Shown piece after piece: positions 8,834 to 19,373 of a DNA stretch of 19,714 nt. This stretch comes from Conidiobolus incongruus B7586 (lineage: Eukaryota; Entomophthoromycota; Entomophthoromycetes; Entomophthorales; Conidiobolaceae). Each line of letters starts with the position of its first letter. The stretch's first letter is position 1. The translations under genes were made by a program, and so were the position numbers. The notes beneath the pieces were generated by a model, which made no database searches, was not told where the DNA came from, and saw only the letters and a program-made list of their open reading frames with translations. The DNA lies in assembly GCA_000697335.1 (NCBI GenBank), contig JNEM01015516.1, forward strand, positions 1-19,714, given 5' to 3'.

Positions 8834-11289
8834 ATTTAATAATAAAAAGTATATTCGATGTTAATTGATTGAAATGAATAATTTATAGAATATATTTATT
8901 TTATAGTTGGAATATTATTAATATTTGTTATATTTATAAATTACGTTAAACTAATAATGAAATGATATTGATTGTAAATAATATCGAATTAAATTATATT
9001 AGGTCATTATGGGTCTATATTTGAACGTCTTAATTGGTTTATTCTAAATGATTTATAACCAATCAATGTCACCACATTTGAGATCACTATGATTTATATA
9101 TATGATGAGAATTTTAAAGTCCAGAATAATTATATTTATCAGACCAATATAAATATACAATGATTGTATAATGAAATTTAAATAATTTTGTTATATAAGA
9201 TAAATATATAGTTTAGGATTAATAATTTTATTAAGCTAATTGATTACTTTGGTATTTAATTTAACCCTTAAAAAAGTATTCATAATAATTAATAGAAGTG
9301 ACTTAGTGTATAAATTGAGTAGTGATCTTTTTTTATTTCTTCAATTAATGGATATTTTATAACCGTTTTTTCCAATTTATTTTACTAATTAAATTTATTT
9401 TCCATTTGAATTTTTTGCTGACTATATTTTGAAATAATAATTATTTCAAAACAAGGATGATATTTCAATATGATCAAAATTGTAAAATTTAATACAAATT
9501 TCCTATAAATGGTTTCTAACAATATTTTTTAGACCATTAAACCTAATTACTAATAGAAATTAGAGTTATAATTAATATAGTTTCATACCTTCTCTATTAT
9601 CCAGTTTTATTAAATATACAATATCTTAGAGAATCAATATATTTTTGAGTATAAGAAACACCCTAATTCTTCTCTTGTTGTATGACAACATAAGTAAATT
9701 TGCATTATAAAGATTAAAAGGATTTTGTCATAATCTTAATTTAATATATTTAGTTTTTGTAATTTTTCCAAGTATGGTAATAATTGTAGGTATATAAATA
9801 TTGTTGTTATACTATTAAAATTGATTATAAAAATTACTATATTTTTTAAAATATTTATGTGAAGAATTATATTGAACTTGAAAAACCTTCACAATTGTTA
9901 TCTTCATATATACATTCAAATTGAATCATAATAGATGAAATTTGTAAATAAAAAATTAAATTTGATATATCCAATTTTTAGTGTACCTGTTCATTTGCAT
10001 ATTGTACTTCAGAAAAATGATTAAATTGGAATTTGATATTGAAAATTGTAAATCAATCAATATTCAGAATATATATTTCTCTTGCAGTTATTTGTTCATA
10101 TTTTAAAAGGGATTATTACTTAATTTGTGCTTCAATAAATTCATTCTGTGAATAGAAAATAATAGATAACAATAAGATTACGGTTATCTAAATTAGTATA
10201 TTTTAAAATAGCTGCAATTTATATTAATTATTTAAAATGTGAATATTTGATCTATTAGATTAAATACGACAAAATATTATTTTTTGCATTTTTCCTCATA
10301 CCCAACTTTAAACTAATTTTATTATGTGAATCAGAATTTCGAGATTATATTCAAAATTGATAAATAATGTGTTTAAAATGTATAAGATCGAAATAAGTTT
10401 ATAATATGATAAATCAACTCTGATTTTAATTGTATTTTATTTTTTATCTTGACATTATTAATAGTTCAAAATAATATTCCACAAGGTTGTGACATTTCTT
10501 AAAGTTTTCAATATGTTATATGAATAATTTATTATATTAATAAATAATATATTATATGTTACCTTTTACACTTTATTGTTTACTTTTGCAAATTTTTAAA
10601 TTGTTATATGTTTCAGTTAATTTATTTACTAATTTAATTTTTCATATTCATCATATTCCTAAGTTTAATTGTAACTTATATGGATGATCCAACAATTCTT
10701 TCATTCGAATAATGAGGGGAATATATGTCATAAAGATTTTGTACACAATTAAAAATTGACTAATATATGAGTGAATCTGCAATGAAATGAAATTTATTAA
10801 CAAATGTAATATAAAGTTTGAAAAACTAATCTAGATTATGTTTAATTTGAAAATCTTTGTATAAATCAAGTTTGGCAAGTGAAACTAATTAATTACCATA
10901 TACAATGATAAATTATTTGAGGCTGCTAATATTCAATAATTGAAAATTATTAACTCATTTAATGATATCTTGGATGCATCCAGATGATAAAATATTCTAG
11001 TTTCTACATAGTGTAATGAAATTATTCAGATAAATATAATATGATGAAAAATATATCAATCGTCAAAATTAATATTTATATATAATCGAATGATCAATAT
11101 ATTATTTAATAGCTAAATATATGGAATCTAAATTAAAATGACAATTATAATATTTAAATTCATTTCTGTATTTAGAAAATTAAATAATATTCAAATATTA
11201 TACTTGGAGTTTTTGAAAGTAACCAACAATAAATCCCAAATAGGGTCTTAAAAATAACTCTCATTAAGAATAATAGATATTTGAATTAG
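8834..11289. other. AT-rich intergenic region, no gene seen
   Basis: Apart from the promoter of the minus-strand gene at its left edge, I see no open frame with gene-like composition, no tRNA and no match to the mariner family. CpG dinucleotides occur at scattered sites (for example near 9025, 10180, 10265, 10387, 10704), unlike the transposon block. A small hairpin with TGTTGT and ACAACA arms lies at 9674-9694 and may be chance. Confidence 0.6.
8882..8887 (-). promoter_or_regulatory. Possible TATA box of the coiled-coil gene
   Basis: TATAAA on the minus strand, within CTATAAAT, about 50 bases before the ATG at 8833. In DNA this AT-rich the match is weak evidence; position is the main support. 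Confidence 0.3.
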
Positions 11290-11770
11290 GTTTGATGGGA
11301 AATAATCTCGCCAATCACTCAAGAAACTACAATTACCACACTGAATCGTGAAGTCACTTTGGGAGTCACCCCCTTCATAAACTGGTTGATTCCGTCTCTT
11401 TCCAAGAAAGACTTGCTTTTATCCATAAAAATCAACAAGAGCATTGGATATAAGATTACTGTGATCAACCAATAAACATCATTTAATTATCGTCATTTCA
11501 AAAGTATACCCTCTCTAAGTTTTCTTGTGATACTCACAAACAGTTTGTCTTGACAAACGTGAGATATTTACTTTATTCAAGGAACTCAATTTACATTAAT
11601 TCATTTTCACCTTATTTGATGCAACTCATTAATATCTCATAACTTTGTGCCAAACCCTGGTTTACCACTGGCAATTCCCAATTTAAGCCCTAAAAGTCTA
11701 TTTCCTCCCACGTTTTCAGTCATCAGGTTATACTAAGGGTTAATATGCAATTTGACCTATTTTTACATTA
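11290..11770. other. GC-richer island of unknown nature (ncRNA gene or gene relic?)
   Basis: This stretch stands out from surroundings of roughly 15-20% GC: by hand count 11341-11400 is about 47% GC and 11641-11700 about 42%. It carries no ATG-started gene. On the plus strand two modest open frames without ATG follow each other, 11296-11475 (59 codons) and 11487-11642 (51 codons), in different frames. On the minus strand there are two short ATG frames in separate parts, one reading MTENVGGNRLLGLKLGI. None matches a family I know. A strong hairpin lies inside at 11533-11563. In this genome GC islands otherwise mark genes and promoters, so it may be a non-coding RNA gene, a decayed gene or a gene with unusual introns; I cannot decide. 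Confidence 0.4.
11533..11563. other. 12-base-pair hairpin with a five-base bulge
   Basis: CTCAC (11533-11537) pairs with GTGAG (11559-11563), and GTTTGTC (11543-11549) with GACAAAC (11552-11558). The five bases AAACA are unpaired on the left side. If the last C-G pair opens, the loop is CTTG, a tetraloop known to be stable in RNA. It could be part of a structured RNA or a protein-binding palindrome. Confidence 0.5.
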
Positions 11771-12289
11771 AAATTAGGTGAATTATTAAACAGAGACAAC
11801 AATTAAACTAATATTACTTCTCTTACTTATCAATAATTGATAGATATTTAAGATCAAATGGTTGTTTTTGATTATATTTTAATATTTCATAAATTTGTTC
11901 AAAAAAAATTTATATATAATATATATTCAGTTGAAATATTGTAGGTTCAAGGGAGTTGGTTTACTATAACATATCAGAGCCAAAGTTTTCAATATCACTT
12001 TAAATTTTTTCCTCTTAATTGATTAAATTTTAAAATATATTAAATTCTATGCTATTGAGTATTAAATAAAATATTATAATATAATATGTGCTTATACATA
12101 ATTTCACATATCAGATATATTAAATTTAATAATGAAAAAATTTTCAAATTTAAAATTTGATGTAATTAAATATAAATAAAATTGAAAAAAATAAAATTAT
12201 ATAATTGATTATAAAATGAAATCAATAGTAATTTATAATATTAATTTGATTTAAATGAAAGCAGTTAGTGCCTAAGGATTGACTAGATT
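11771..12289. other. AT-rich intergenic region, no gene seen
   Basis: No gene is visible. A small GC rise around 11941-11995 contains ATATCAGAGCC, discussed under rejected items. The rest is AT-rich sequence up to the promoter island of the mannosyltransferase gene. Confidence 0.5.
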
Positions 12290-12360
12290 GGATTGAATGA
12301 CTACCCCTCCTTAAAGTTCCCCAACCCGAAATTGGAGGATGAGTGTGGGGTCAAACTCAG
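12290..12360 (+). promoter_or_regulatory. GC-rich upstream control island of the mannosyltransferase gene
   Basis: A sharp GC-rich block 90-160 bases before the ATG at 12448. It holds CCCCT at 12304-12308, the core of the fungal stress response element, GTGGGG at 12345-12350, which fits the Mig1/CreA consensus SYGGGG, and arms CCTCC (12306-12310) and GGAGG (12334-12338) that could pair. The contrast with the flanking AT-rich DNA suggests selection. The factors are inferred from yeast consensus sites only. Confidence 0.45.
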
Positions 12361-12376
12361 TTAAATTGTATCAGAG

Positions 12377-12384
12377 TATAAATA
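12377..12384 (+). promoter_or_regulatory. TATA box of the mannosyltransferase gene
   Basis: TATAAATA flanked by GAG and GGAG, 64 bases before the ATG. The GC-containing flanks make it more convincing than other TATA-like matches in the window. A start site some 30 bases on would leave a short 5' leader. Confidence 0.6.
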
Positions 12385-12447
12385 GGAGTGAAATCAATTC
12401 AACATCCAATTTTTTCCAAGTAACCTTAATTATAACACCTTCATATT

Positions 12448-13587
12448 ATGATCATTGTCAATAAGAAAAAGCTCATATTTTCTTGTTTGTTAATAGCTTT
12501 TCTGCCGTTATTCTATCTGTTATTAAATAAGAATAGTCATCTTTGGAACCTTCAATTTATTAGGAATTTCCCTTATGGGTCACAGGGTGGACTGATAAGA
12601 TTACAAGATACTGTAGACTTTGACAAGGTGGTGAGTCAGCCTAGAGAGAATGCTTGTTTTGTGATTCTCATTAGGAATCAGGAGCTAGCTGATTGGATGG
12701 TAACAATGCAAGAGTTGGAGGATCGATTCAACAAAAATTTCAACTATCCTTACGTGTTCCTGAATGACGTCCCTTTCACAGATTCTTTTATGGAAAATGT
12801 CAGGAGTTTGACGGATGCTCAAGTCGAATTCGGAATAATACCCAAAGAACATTGGTCGGTGCCGCCTTTCATTGATCAAGAGAAAGCTCTCCAAAGTCGC
12901 GAAAAGATGGCGATGGACGGCATTATCTATGGAGGTTCTTTACCGTATCGCCATATGTGTCGCTTTGAATCCGGATTCTTTTTTCGTCATAATTTAACTA
13001 TGAAATATGATTATTACTGGAGAGTTGAGCCTGGAGTTCAATTCTCTTGTGATATCAATTACGACCCGTTCAAATTTATGAGAGAGAATAACAAGATGTA
13101 CTCCTTTACAATTACAATCCATGAGTTTGAAGCAACCATTCCAACGCTTTGGGAAACTGTTAGCAACTATCTCAAGTTACCAGGCGTGAGGGATTCGATG
13201 CCCAAAGACAATGCTATGAGTTTTATATCTGATGACTATGGAAAGACATATAATGGCTGCCACTTCTGGTCCAACTTCGAAATTGCATCTTTTGACTTAT
13301 GGCGTAGTCCCGAGTATCTCAAATTCTTCAATTACTTGGATCAATCAGGTGGCTTTTTCTACGAGCGTTGGGGAGATGCCCCTGTACATTCCATTTACGC
13401 GAGTTTATTTTTGCCAAGAGATCAGATCCATTTCTTCAACGATATCGGCTACTACCACAGCCCGTATTGGCACTGTCCAGCTGATCAAAAGGGATTGACC
13501 TGTCATTGCGATCCCAAAGATTCTTTCGATATGGACAGTTATTCATGTACTTGGAAATGGCTTGGCAAATCTCCAAAATGGTATTAA
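12448..13587 (+). CDS. Alpha-1,2-mannosyltransferase, KRE2/MNT1/KTR family (GT15)
   Basis: A Golgi enzyme that transfers mannose from GDP-mannose in alpha-1,2 linkage to O-linked and N-linked glycans of secretory and cell-wall proteins. The 379-residue protein is a type II membrane protein: short basic N-terminus (NKKK), one membrane anchor at about residues 9-26, a short stem, then the catalytic domain from about residue 65. Family motifs are clear: RENACFVILIRN (66-77), YYWRVEPGVQFSCDINYDPF (189-208), YNGCHFWSNFEIASFD (268-283), GGFFYERWGDAPVHSI (301-316). By comparison with Kre2p, Glu194 and His314 should bind manganese and Glu278 be the catalytic glutamate. A Cys-rich tail (CHCDP, residues 352-356, and Cys367) also fits the family. 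One N-glycosylation site (NLT) is at 182. There is no intron. It is shorter than Kre2p (442 residues), mostly in the stem. AATAAA lies at 13694-13699. Which KRE2/KTR paralogue it matches cannot be told. Confidence 0.95.
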   Translation: MIIVNKKKLIFSCLLIAFLPLFYLLLNKNSHLWNLQFIRNFPYGSQGGLIRLQDTVDFDKVVSQPRENACFVILIRNQELADWMVTMQELEDRFNKNFNYPYVFLNDVPFTDSFMENVRSLTDAQVEFGIIPKEHWSVPPFIDQEKALQSREKMAMDGIIYGGSLPYRHMCRFESGFFFRHNLTMKYDYYWRVEPGVQFSCDINYDPFKFMRENNKMYSFTITIHEFEATIPTLWETVSNYLKLPGVRDSMPKDNAMSFISDDYGKTYNGCHFWSNFEIASFDLWRSPEYLKFFNYLDQSGGFFYERWGDAPVHSIYASLFLPRDQIHFFNDIGYYHSPYWHCPADQKGLTCHCDPKDSFDMDSYSCTWKWLGKSPKWY

Positions 13588-16275
13588 TACCGCCATTCAA
13601 ATCAAAAAATTTTAAAATAGATTTAAAGTTTTTATAGTTGATATCAAAAACCAGAAGTTTGATATCGATATATATTTTAAAAATTTAATAACAAATAAAT
13701 TTAATCAATATATATTTTCTAATCTAAAATTTTTTTAAAAAAGAGGTTATTTCACTAAATTTATTTTAACTATCAAAATAAAAACATTAATCAATATTAG
13801 AACATACAAAGATTCAATAGATACATTTAATAATAGCTTTCCATTGGTTTTATATGAATCTCAATTGTTTCAACGTTATTAAAGTACTATATTGATTAGT
13901 TATGATTCATCTAAGGATTTAATTGAATATAATTAAATAGAACTTTTCACGGAAATTTCAATTAAAACTTATTTGACTAAAAACCATGGGATTTTAAATT
14001 TTTAAACAAAATTGAATAAATATTATTTAATATATTCATAGAAATCTGCAAACAATAACTAGTGGCAAAATGCATTAAAACCATAGTATTGAGAAATAAT
14101 TTAGTAAATTCCAAATTGGAAGCTTTAATATAGTAGACTTGTTTTAATATAATTTTATTTTAATATCAAATAATATTATATAAATAATTGAAAAGCATTT
14201 TTAAATACCATTTTTATACCTTAGCAAAAAATTTAAAAGTCTTATATTTTATTTTTAATTTACTTAAAACATTTTTAAGAAATAATTAAAATAATAAAAA
14301 TATTAATAATTTATATTTTAATTAAAATTTATATAAATAAAAAATTTAGGTAATTAAAATTTATAATATTATAATATTTATCCTATTATATTAATAAAAT
14401 TATTTCAATTAACAAATTATCCATCTTAATATATAATTTATCACTAAAAGATAAATAAAATATTTAAATTAAAAAACAAAAATTGTTATAATAAATATCA
14501 AATCAAATATAAATAATAATATTATTTTATTCTGTTATATATTATTAATAAATGAAAATTATAATTATATTATATAATTAAGCTTTTATAATCAAAGTAT
14601 GAATCAAAAAAATTAATAAATTTTTAAATAATATAATAATAATAATCTTTATATAACTAATATTATTATTAATCCCTTTATTAAAAAAATAATTTTTATT
14701 AAGTCATCCTTTATAATTAATAATTATAAATACTTGTGATTATGATTATTTTAATTAGTTAAAGAAATTTATTTAAGTAAAAAAATTTGAAAAATTTTAA
14801 TTTTATAATTTAATATTTATAATATAACTAAAAAATTTTCAAAAATTCATAAATAAAATAATTATAAATAAATTAAATTATATAGACCAAAAGGATATTA
14901 TTTACTATATAGTTATTACTTATAATCTAAATAATTATATTATAAATCTAAAATCATTAAAATATTTAAATAATTATATAAATATCCAAATTGAAAATTC
15001 ATTTTAATTTTCAATTTATTCATTAAATTGATTGAAAATTATCTAATTCTTCAAAAAAAATACCTTTATTTAATATAGATATTAGGGTTAAAAAGCTATC
15101 ATTTTTAAATATTATTAAATTGAGTTTTTTGCCAAGTTATTATGAAATATTTTATTATGACTTATTTCTAGAATTATTTAATTATATAACAATTATTTTT
15201 TATATTATATAGTTTTAACAAATAGCTTCTGAATAAAAATTATTATCAGAATTTTACTTTTAATACCCTTTAGTTGATTATTCATGCTTTCTAATATTTC
15301 AGGATTTTATATATTAAGTTTACTTACTATTAAGATATAAAAATATCCAATTTTCTCCCTTTTCTATCTTTGTCACTTCTGAGTTTAAATAGTTTATTCA
15401 ATCAATGACATAGGACTTGGATAAATTCTAATAAGAGGAACTAAAGAAAACCATTTTATTATGGACTAGCAAGGCCACTCTGAATGAAGAGTACTAGTGA
15501 TTTAACTATCAAATCAAGACAGACAGGTATTTTCGAAATACAGTAATGTCAAAAATTAAATTCAAAACATTAGATATTATTTCAAAATTATATTATTTTA
15601 GAAATTGAATTAATCTAATACCTAATATATATAAATCAGATAATTTAATTATTCTAATTCCAAATATTTTAATATAATATAATGATGAACAATATTAGAA
15701 GTATCATGTATTAACTTTTATCCAGATGTACATTTGAATTCTAAATTTTTACATATTGAATTTCATTTTCATTTTCACAATTTTTTATTGCATAATTTTC
15801 AAAATTTGGAATTTTGGTTGATGCAAACGATTTGATATAATTGCACTATTATTCATTCGAAAATAATAATCAACATTAATATAATTGATTAAAAATATAA
15901 TAATCCAACAAATCAGTTTCAATTATAAATATATTATTAACCAAATTCAATTGATCATTTTTATCAATTAAACAATTGAATGATTAAATATATATCCAAA
16001 AATAATATTAATGAGAGTGTTAAATTTGAGGCTGAAAAATATGATGATTATAAAAAAATTAATTTTTTATTGAATTTCCCCAACTTTTATATAAAAAATT
16101 TCCAATTTTTTGGCTAATTTTTGAAACTATTGATGGATAAATTGGTTCTGCATAATAGTCGATTAATAAAAAAAATAAGATAGATTTCATTTTAAAAGTA
16201 TGAGTGCATTTTAGTTAAATAATAAAAATTATTTTTATTTATTAAAGTTAGTTCAAGAATGGTACGAGATTTTCG
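13588..16275. other. Very AT-rich gene-free region
   Basis: 2.7 kb with no supported gene. From about 14140 to 15100 the sequence is almost only A and T. A slightly GC-richer patch at about 15400-15530 contains the hairpin at 15465-15498 but no open frame of note. TTTATT at 16238-16243 is a possible AATAAA poly(A) signal for the transporter gene, 33 bases past its stop. No mariner copy is recognisable. Confidence 0.6.
15465..15498. other. Ten-base-pair hairpin with a bulged left arm
   Basis: ACTAG (15465-15469) pairs with CTAGT (15494-15498) and ACTCT (15477-15481) with AGAGT (15488-15492), leaving seven bases (CAAGGCC) unpaired on the left, one A on the right, and a six-base loop. It sits in a small GC-richer patch. 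Function unknown; it may be chance. Confidence 0.35.
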
Positions 16276-17841
16276 TTATTCTTGATCCTTATTAAAGTAA
16301 AAGAAAGTGAAAATAATGGCTGTAACACCCATGGCAGCAGCTTCACCAGTGAATAACCAAGTGTAGTTGGGGTCTTTACTCCAAAGAGCTAAGATCATAC
16401 CAACTAAAGAACCACCACAGTTGGTGAATAAGAAGAGAGCCATAACAAAGGATTTCAATTCTTCGGAAGCGTATTTGAAGGCAAATTCTAATCCAGACAC
16501 TGACGCGAAAATTTCGGATACTGCCATGAGAAGATATACGAAAATTTGCCACCAAATAGAAATGTCATTTTGCAATTCAGGGATTTGATCCTTCGTAATA
16601 TGAGATGGAAGTTCGGTGAAATCTTTGTAGGGTCCTGCGGCATACACTTGGGATTGCAAAATAGCGCAAACAACCATTGAGAGACAGCAGAGGAAGAAGC
16701 CAATGCAGATTCGGCGGAGAGGCCCCAAGTTAATACCCATTTTATGGATTGTGGGGAAAACAATATAGTCGAAGAGAGGAAGAAAGATGATTAATGACAA
16801 GGAATTTACTAAGTTAAGCTGTTCTGCAGTCAACCAAGAGGGACGTTGCATATGCATACCTTGAATGATAAATGAATCGGCCATATTGTTATAAAGAGCC
16901 CAATATACAATATAAAATAAGAAAACTTTACAGGCTTTCAAGGTGAGTTTGAGATCATCGACAAACTTGTGATCCCACCCAACTGTACTCTTGTCATCAA
17001 CTTTAGCATTATCTAGCCAATGTTTAGCATCAGGATTAGATTTTTTGTGAGTAATGGCATATTTCAAGCATTTGACAGCCTTTACAATTGGATTGGTGAC
17101 AATGGGTGTATCGGTATACTTTGGACGTCCAGCAACAAAAATAATAATGCCGACGACAAACATAGCAGAGGGGAAACCAAAGGCAGCACCATAATTGCTA
17201 GTTGCTTGGTAGATGATTGGGCAAATAAGCTGACCAAAGAAAGCACCAAAATTGATCGACCAGTAGAAGAAACGAAAGACACGTTCAACAGTCAAGTTAT
17301 AACCATAGAATTCATTAGGTTTTTTACCAGTTGGGATATCTTCTTTGGGAATTTGTGTAGCTGTGAATGCAGAAACATTAGATTTGATACCACCCATACC
17401 GAAGGCGATAAACAAGTAAGTGGCAACAACAAAGCCTGCTCTACCAGTCCCAGCGGCAAGACCAGCTGGTGAAGCTGTCGAAGAAAGCAAAATAAGACCA
17501 AGAGTATACCAGACAGCAGAATACACAATTGCTTTAAATTTACCAATATAACCATCGGCAATAATAGCACCGAATATAACTGTAAAATAAGCAAAGAACA
17601 GGAAACCGCGATTGATAGCCGTAGTTTCAACAGTACTAAATTTCAACGTGGTGAGCATATAGGGTGAAAACATCAATGAAGCACCGTAGAAAGCTAAACG
17701 TTCACAAAGTTCTGTAACAATAATAAGCCAAGCAGATAATGGAATGGGACCATACACAAAGGTTGCATTTTCGTCAGGAGCAACAATACTCTCTCTCTGT
17801 GTCACGGCAGTCTCTTCTAAATCTTTAACTTTTTCCGACAT
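16276..17841 (-). CDS. PTR2: Proton-coupled di/tripeptide transporter, POT/PTR2 family
   Basis: Imports di- and tripeptides across the plasma membrane with protons, supplying nitrogen and amino acids. The 521-residue protein has about twelve membrane segments and the POT family motifs: ELCERLAFYG (residues 44-53, the ExxER proton-coupling motif in TM1), the FLFFAYFTVIFGAIIADGYI block (80-99), GMGGIKSNVSAF (148-159), FYWSINFGAFFG (192-203, the FYxxINxGS motif) and EIFASVSGLEFAF (443-455) with the conserved TM10 glutamate. The central loop (about 240-295) is polar. The usual Phe-Thr/Tyr-Tyr after ExxER is Leu-Ala-Phe-Tyr here, a mild change. It is shorter than yeast Ptr2 (601 residues), mainly at the two ends. 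There is no intron. The ATG at 17841 is followed by a Lys/Glu-rich cytosolic N-terminus and is the first in frame. A GATAA on the minus strand (17931-17935) would suit nitrogen control but is weak evidence. Confidence 0.96.
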   Translation of the reverse strand: MSEKVKDLEETAVTQRESIVAPDENATFVYGPIPLSAWLIIVTELCERLAFYGASLMFSPYMLTTLKFSTVETTAINRGFLFFAYFTVIFGAIIADGYIGKFKAIVYSAVWYTLGLILLSSTASPAGLAAGTGRAGFVVATYLFIAFGMGGIKSNVSAFTATQIPKEDIPTGKKPNEFYGYNLTVERVFRFFYWSINFGAFFGQLICPIIYQATSNYGAAFGFPSAMFVVGIIIFVAGRPKYTDTPIVTNPIVKAVKCLKYAITHKKSNPDAKHWLDNAKVDDKSTVGWDHKFVDDLKLTLKACKVFLFYIVYWALYNNMADSFIIQGMHMQRPSWLTAEQLNLVNSLSLIIFLPLFDYIVFPTIHKMGINLGPLRRICIGFFLCCLSMVVCAILQSQVYAAGPYKDFTELPSHITKDQIPELQNDISIWWQIFVYLLMAVSEIFASVSGLEFAFKYASEELKSFVMALFLFTNCGGSLVGMILALWSKDPNYTWLFTGEAAAMGVTAIIFTFFYFNKDQE

Positions 17842-17883
17842 ATTAATAAAGTGGAGTACTTGATTAAAATTTATAATATAGGG

Positions 17884-17948
17884 TATAAATAACTATTGTG
17901 TGGATTAAATTAACAGAAGTATGTTAACTATTATCTATTTACGATTGG
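17884..17948 (-). promoter_or_regulatory. Promoter elements of the peptide transporter gene (CCAAT, TATA-like)
   Basis: ATTGG at 17944-17948 reads GCCAATC on the minus strand, a CCAAT box about 103 bases before the ATG. TATTTATA at 17884-17891 (minus strand) lies about 43 bases before the ATG and could act as a TATA element. The CCAAT box is the firmer of the two. Confidence 0.4.
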
Positions 17949-19354
17949 CAATAAATTATTGCGAAAGGTAATTGTGATCTCAGATCTTTCAATTGTTTAA
18001 ATAGTGATTTTAGTCATGCAAATAAAAAGTTGCATGATATTTTAAATCTGCAGAACAGAACATCTAGCATATTTCACCAATTTTTGAATAATCCTAATTT
18101 CAACAAATTCAATATATTTTATCAAACCATTTTTGATTTGTTGTTCAATGCTAAATATATAAAAATTGATAAATATAGTAATATGTTTATAAGTATTATA
18201 AATTGTTTAATTTTAAGGGTTAGTAATATATTATATTATGAAATTTATACTTATTACAATTAGCTTTATTTTCTTTGAAAAAATTTGTCTCATTAAATGA
18301 CCTCAAATTTAGTAAAAATCAATAAGTGGAAATTAGCAAAATATGGCTTCTTTTATTGATAAACATTGCAAAAATAAGAAAGAATTTATATATTACAAAG
18401 TTATATACTACATCAATACAGAAATATGGTGAAATATTTAATATGTAGTCAACTTTTGTACAAAGACTAATAATTACCTTTAAATTGACTTGTGTTTAGA
18501 TAAATATGCATATTTAAACCAATTAAAGAGGGGGAATTTATTTCTCTTGGGGTATTCATTAGAAAATGCAATTTTGTTCTGTTTTCATCAATTTTCAACT
18601 GGCATTATTTTTGGAAACTTTTTTTAGAATATAAATTTATAAACCCAAAACATTACTAAATTGTCTATTTATCATTTTCTTCAAAATTATTTTTATTTCT
18701 GTCTAATATTTTATCTTTACACTTTAAAAAATGTAAATTAAAAATTAAAAAAATTACAATTATAATTGAAAAAAATGTAGATTGCATGAAATTATCCGCA
18801 TTTAAATTGAATTATAGTTGATTTTTACTGCAGAATGTTTCTCTAAATATTTATTTAAGTATGTTAATTTAAACAATACATAGTAATTTTAATTTGAATT
18901 TTATATATCATTTAAAAAGTAAATATTTAGTGAAGACTTAATTACATTAAACTAAATCGGCTTAAAAAATATCAAAAAACAAATCATTCAATATTACATT
19001 AATTTAAATTTAGTGAATATAAAATTTCATATTTTAATAATTATATCATCAAAATAATGAGTTAACAAATGAAAAATTGATTAATTCTGATATAGTGAAA
19101 TTTCAATTTTTTTGTTTGAAATTCTAAATCATTTGTATATATAGAAATGTAGTATAAAATTAGAATATTCTAAATATATGACGAAAAATAATTTCATAAA
19201 GTAATCATTTGAAATTCGAACTATTTAAAAATAAATATTAGATGAATTTATATTAAAAAATTTTAATATTAATTAATTATGCAATTACCATTGTGTCAAT
19301 TTAAAAATAGACATTATAATTTATTAATGATAAAATTACTACGAATTTCAATAT

Positions 19355-19373
19355 TATATATATATATATATAT
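19355..19373. repeat. (TA)n microsatellite
   Basis: About nine TA units in an AT-rich intergenic region, not linked to any recognisable transposon copy. Confidence 0.75.

Noticed and set aside
11941-11995. ATATCAGAGCCAAAG, resembling the initiator-Met tRNA primer-binding site of Ty1/copia LTR elements
   Set aside because: Only about 11 bases match, the expected TGGT start is absent, and no LTRs or coding remnants are seen nearby; chance or an unrecognisable relic.
15400-15530. Possible tRNA gene in the small GC patch
   Set aside because: No T-arm consensus (GGTTCRANYCC) or A-box was found and the arms cannot form a cloverleaf.
16276-17841. Several other-frame open stretches over the transporter gene on both strands
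   Set aside because: All lie within the 521-codon frame that carries every POT family motif, so they are shadows.
18030-18263. 77-residue open frame on the plus strand
   Set aside because: It starts at TTG, not ATG, has no family match and no GC rise of the kind seen over the real genes.
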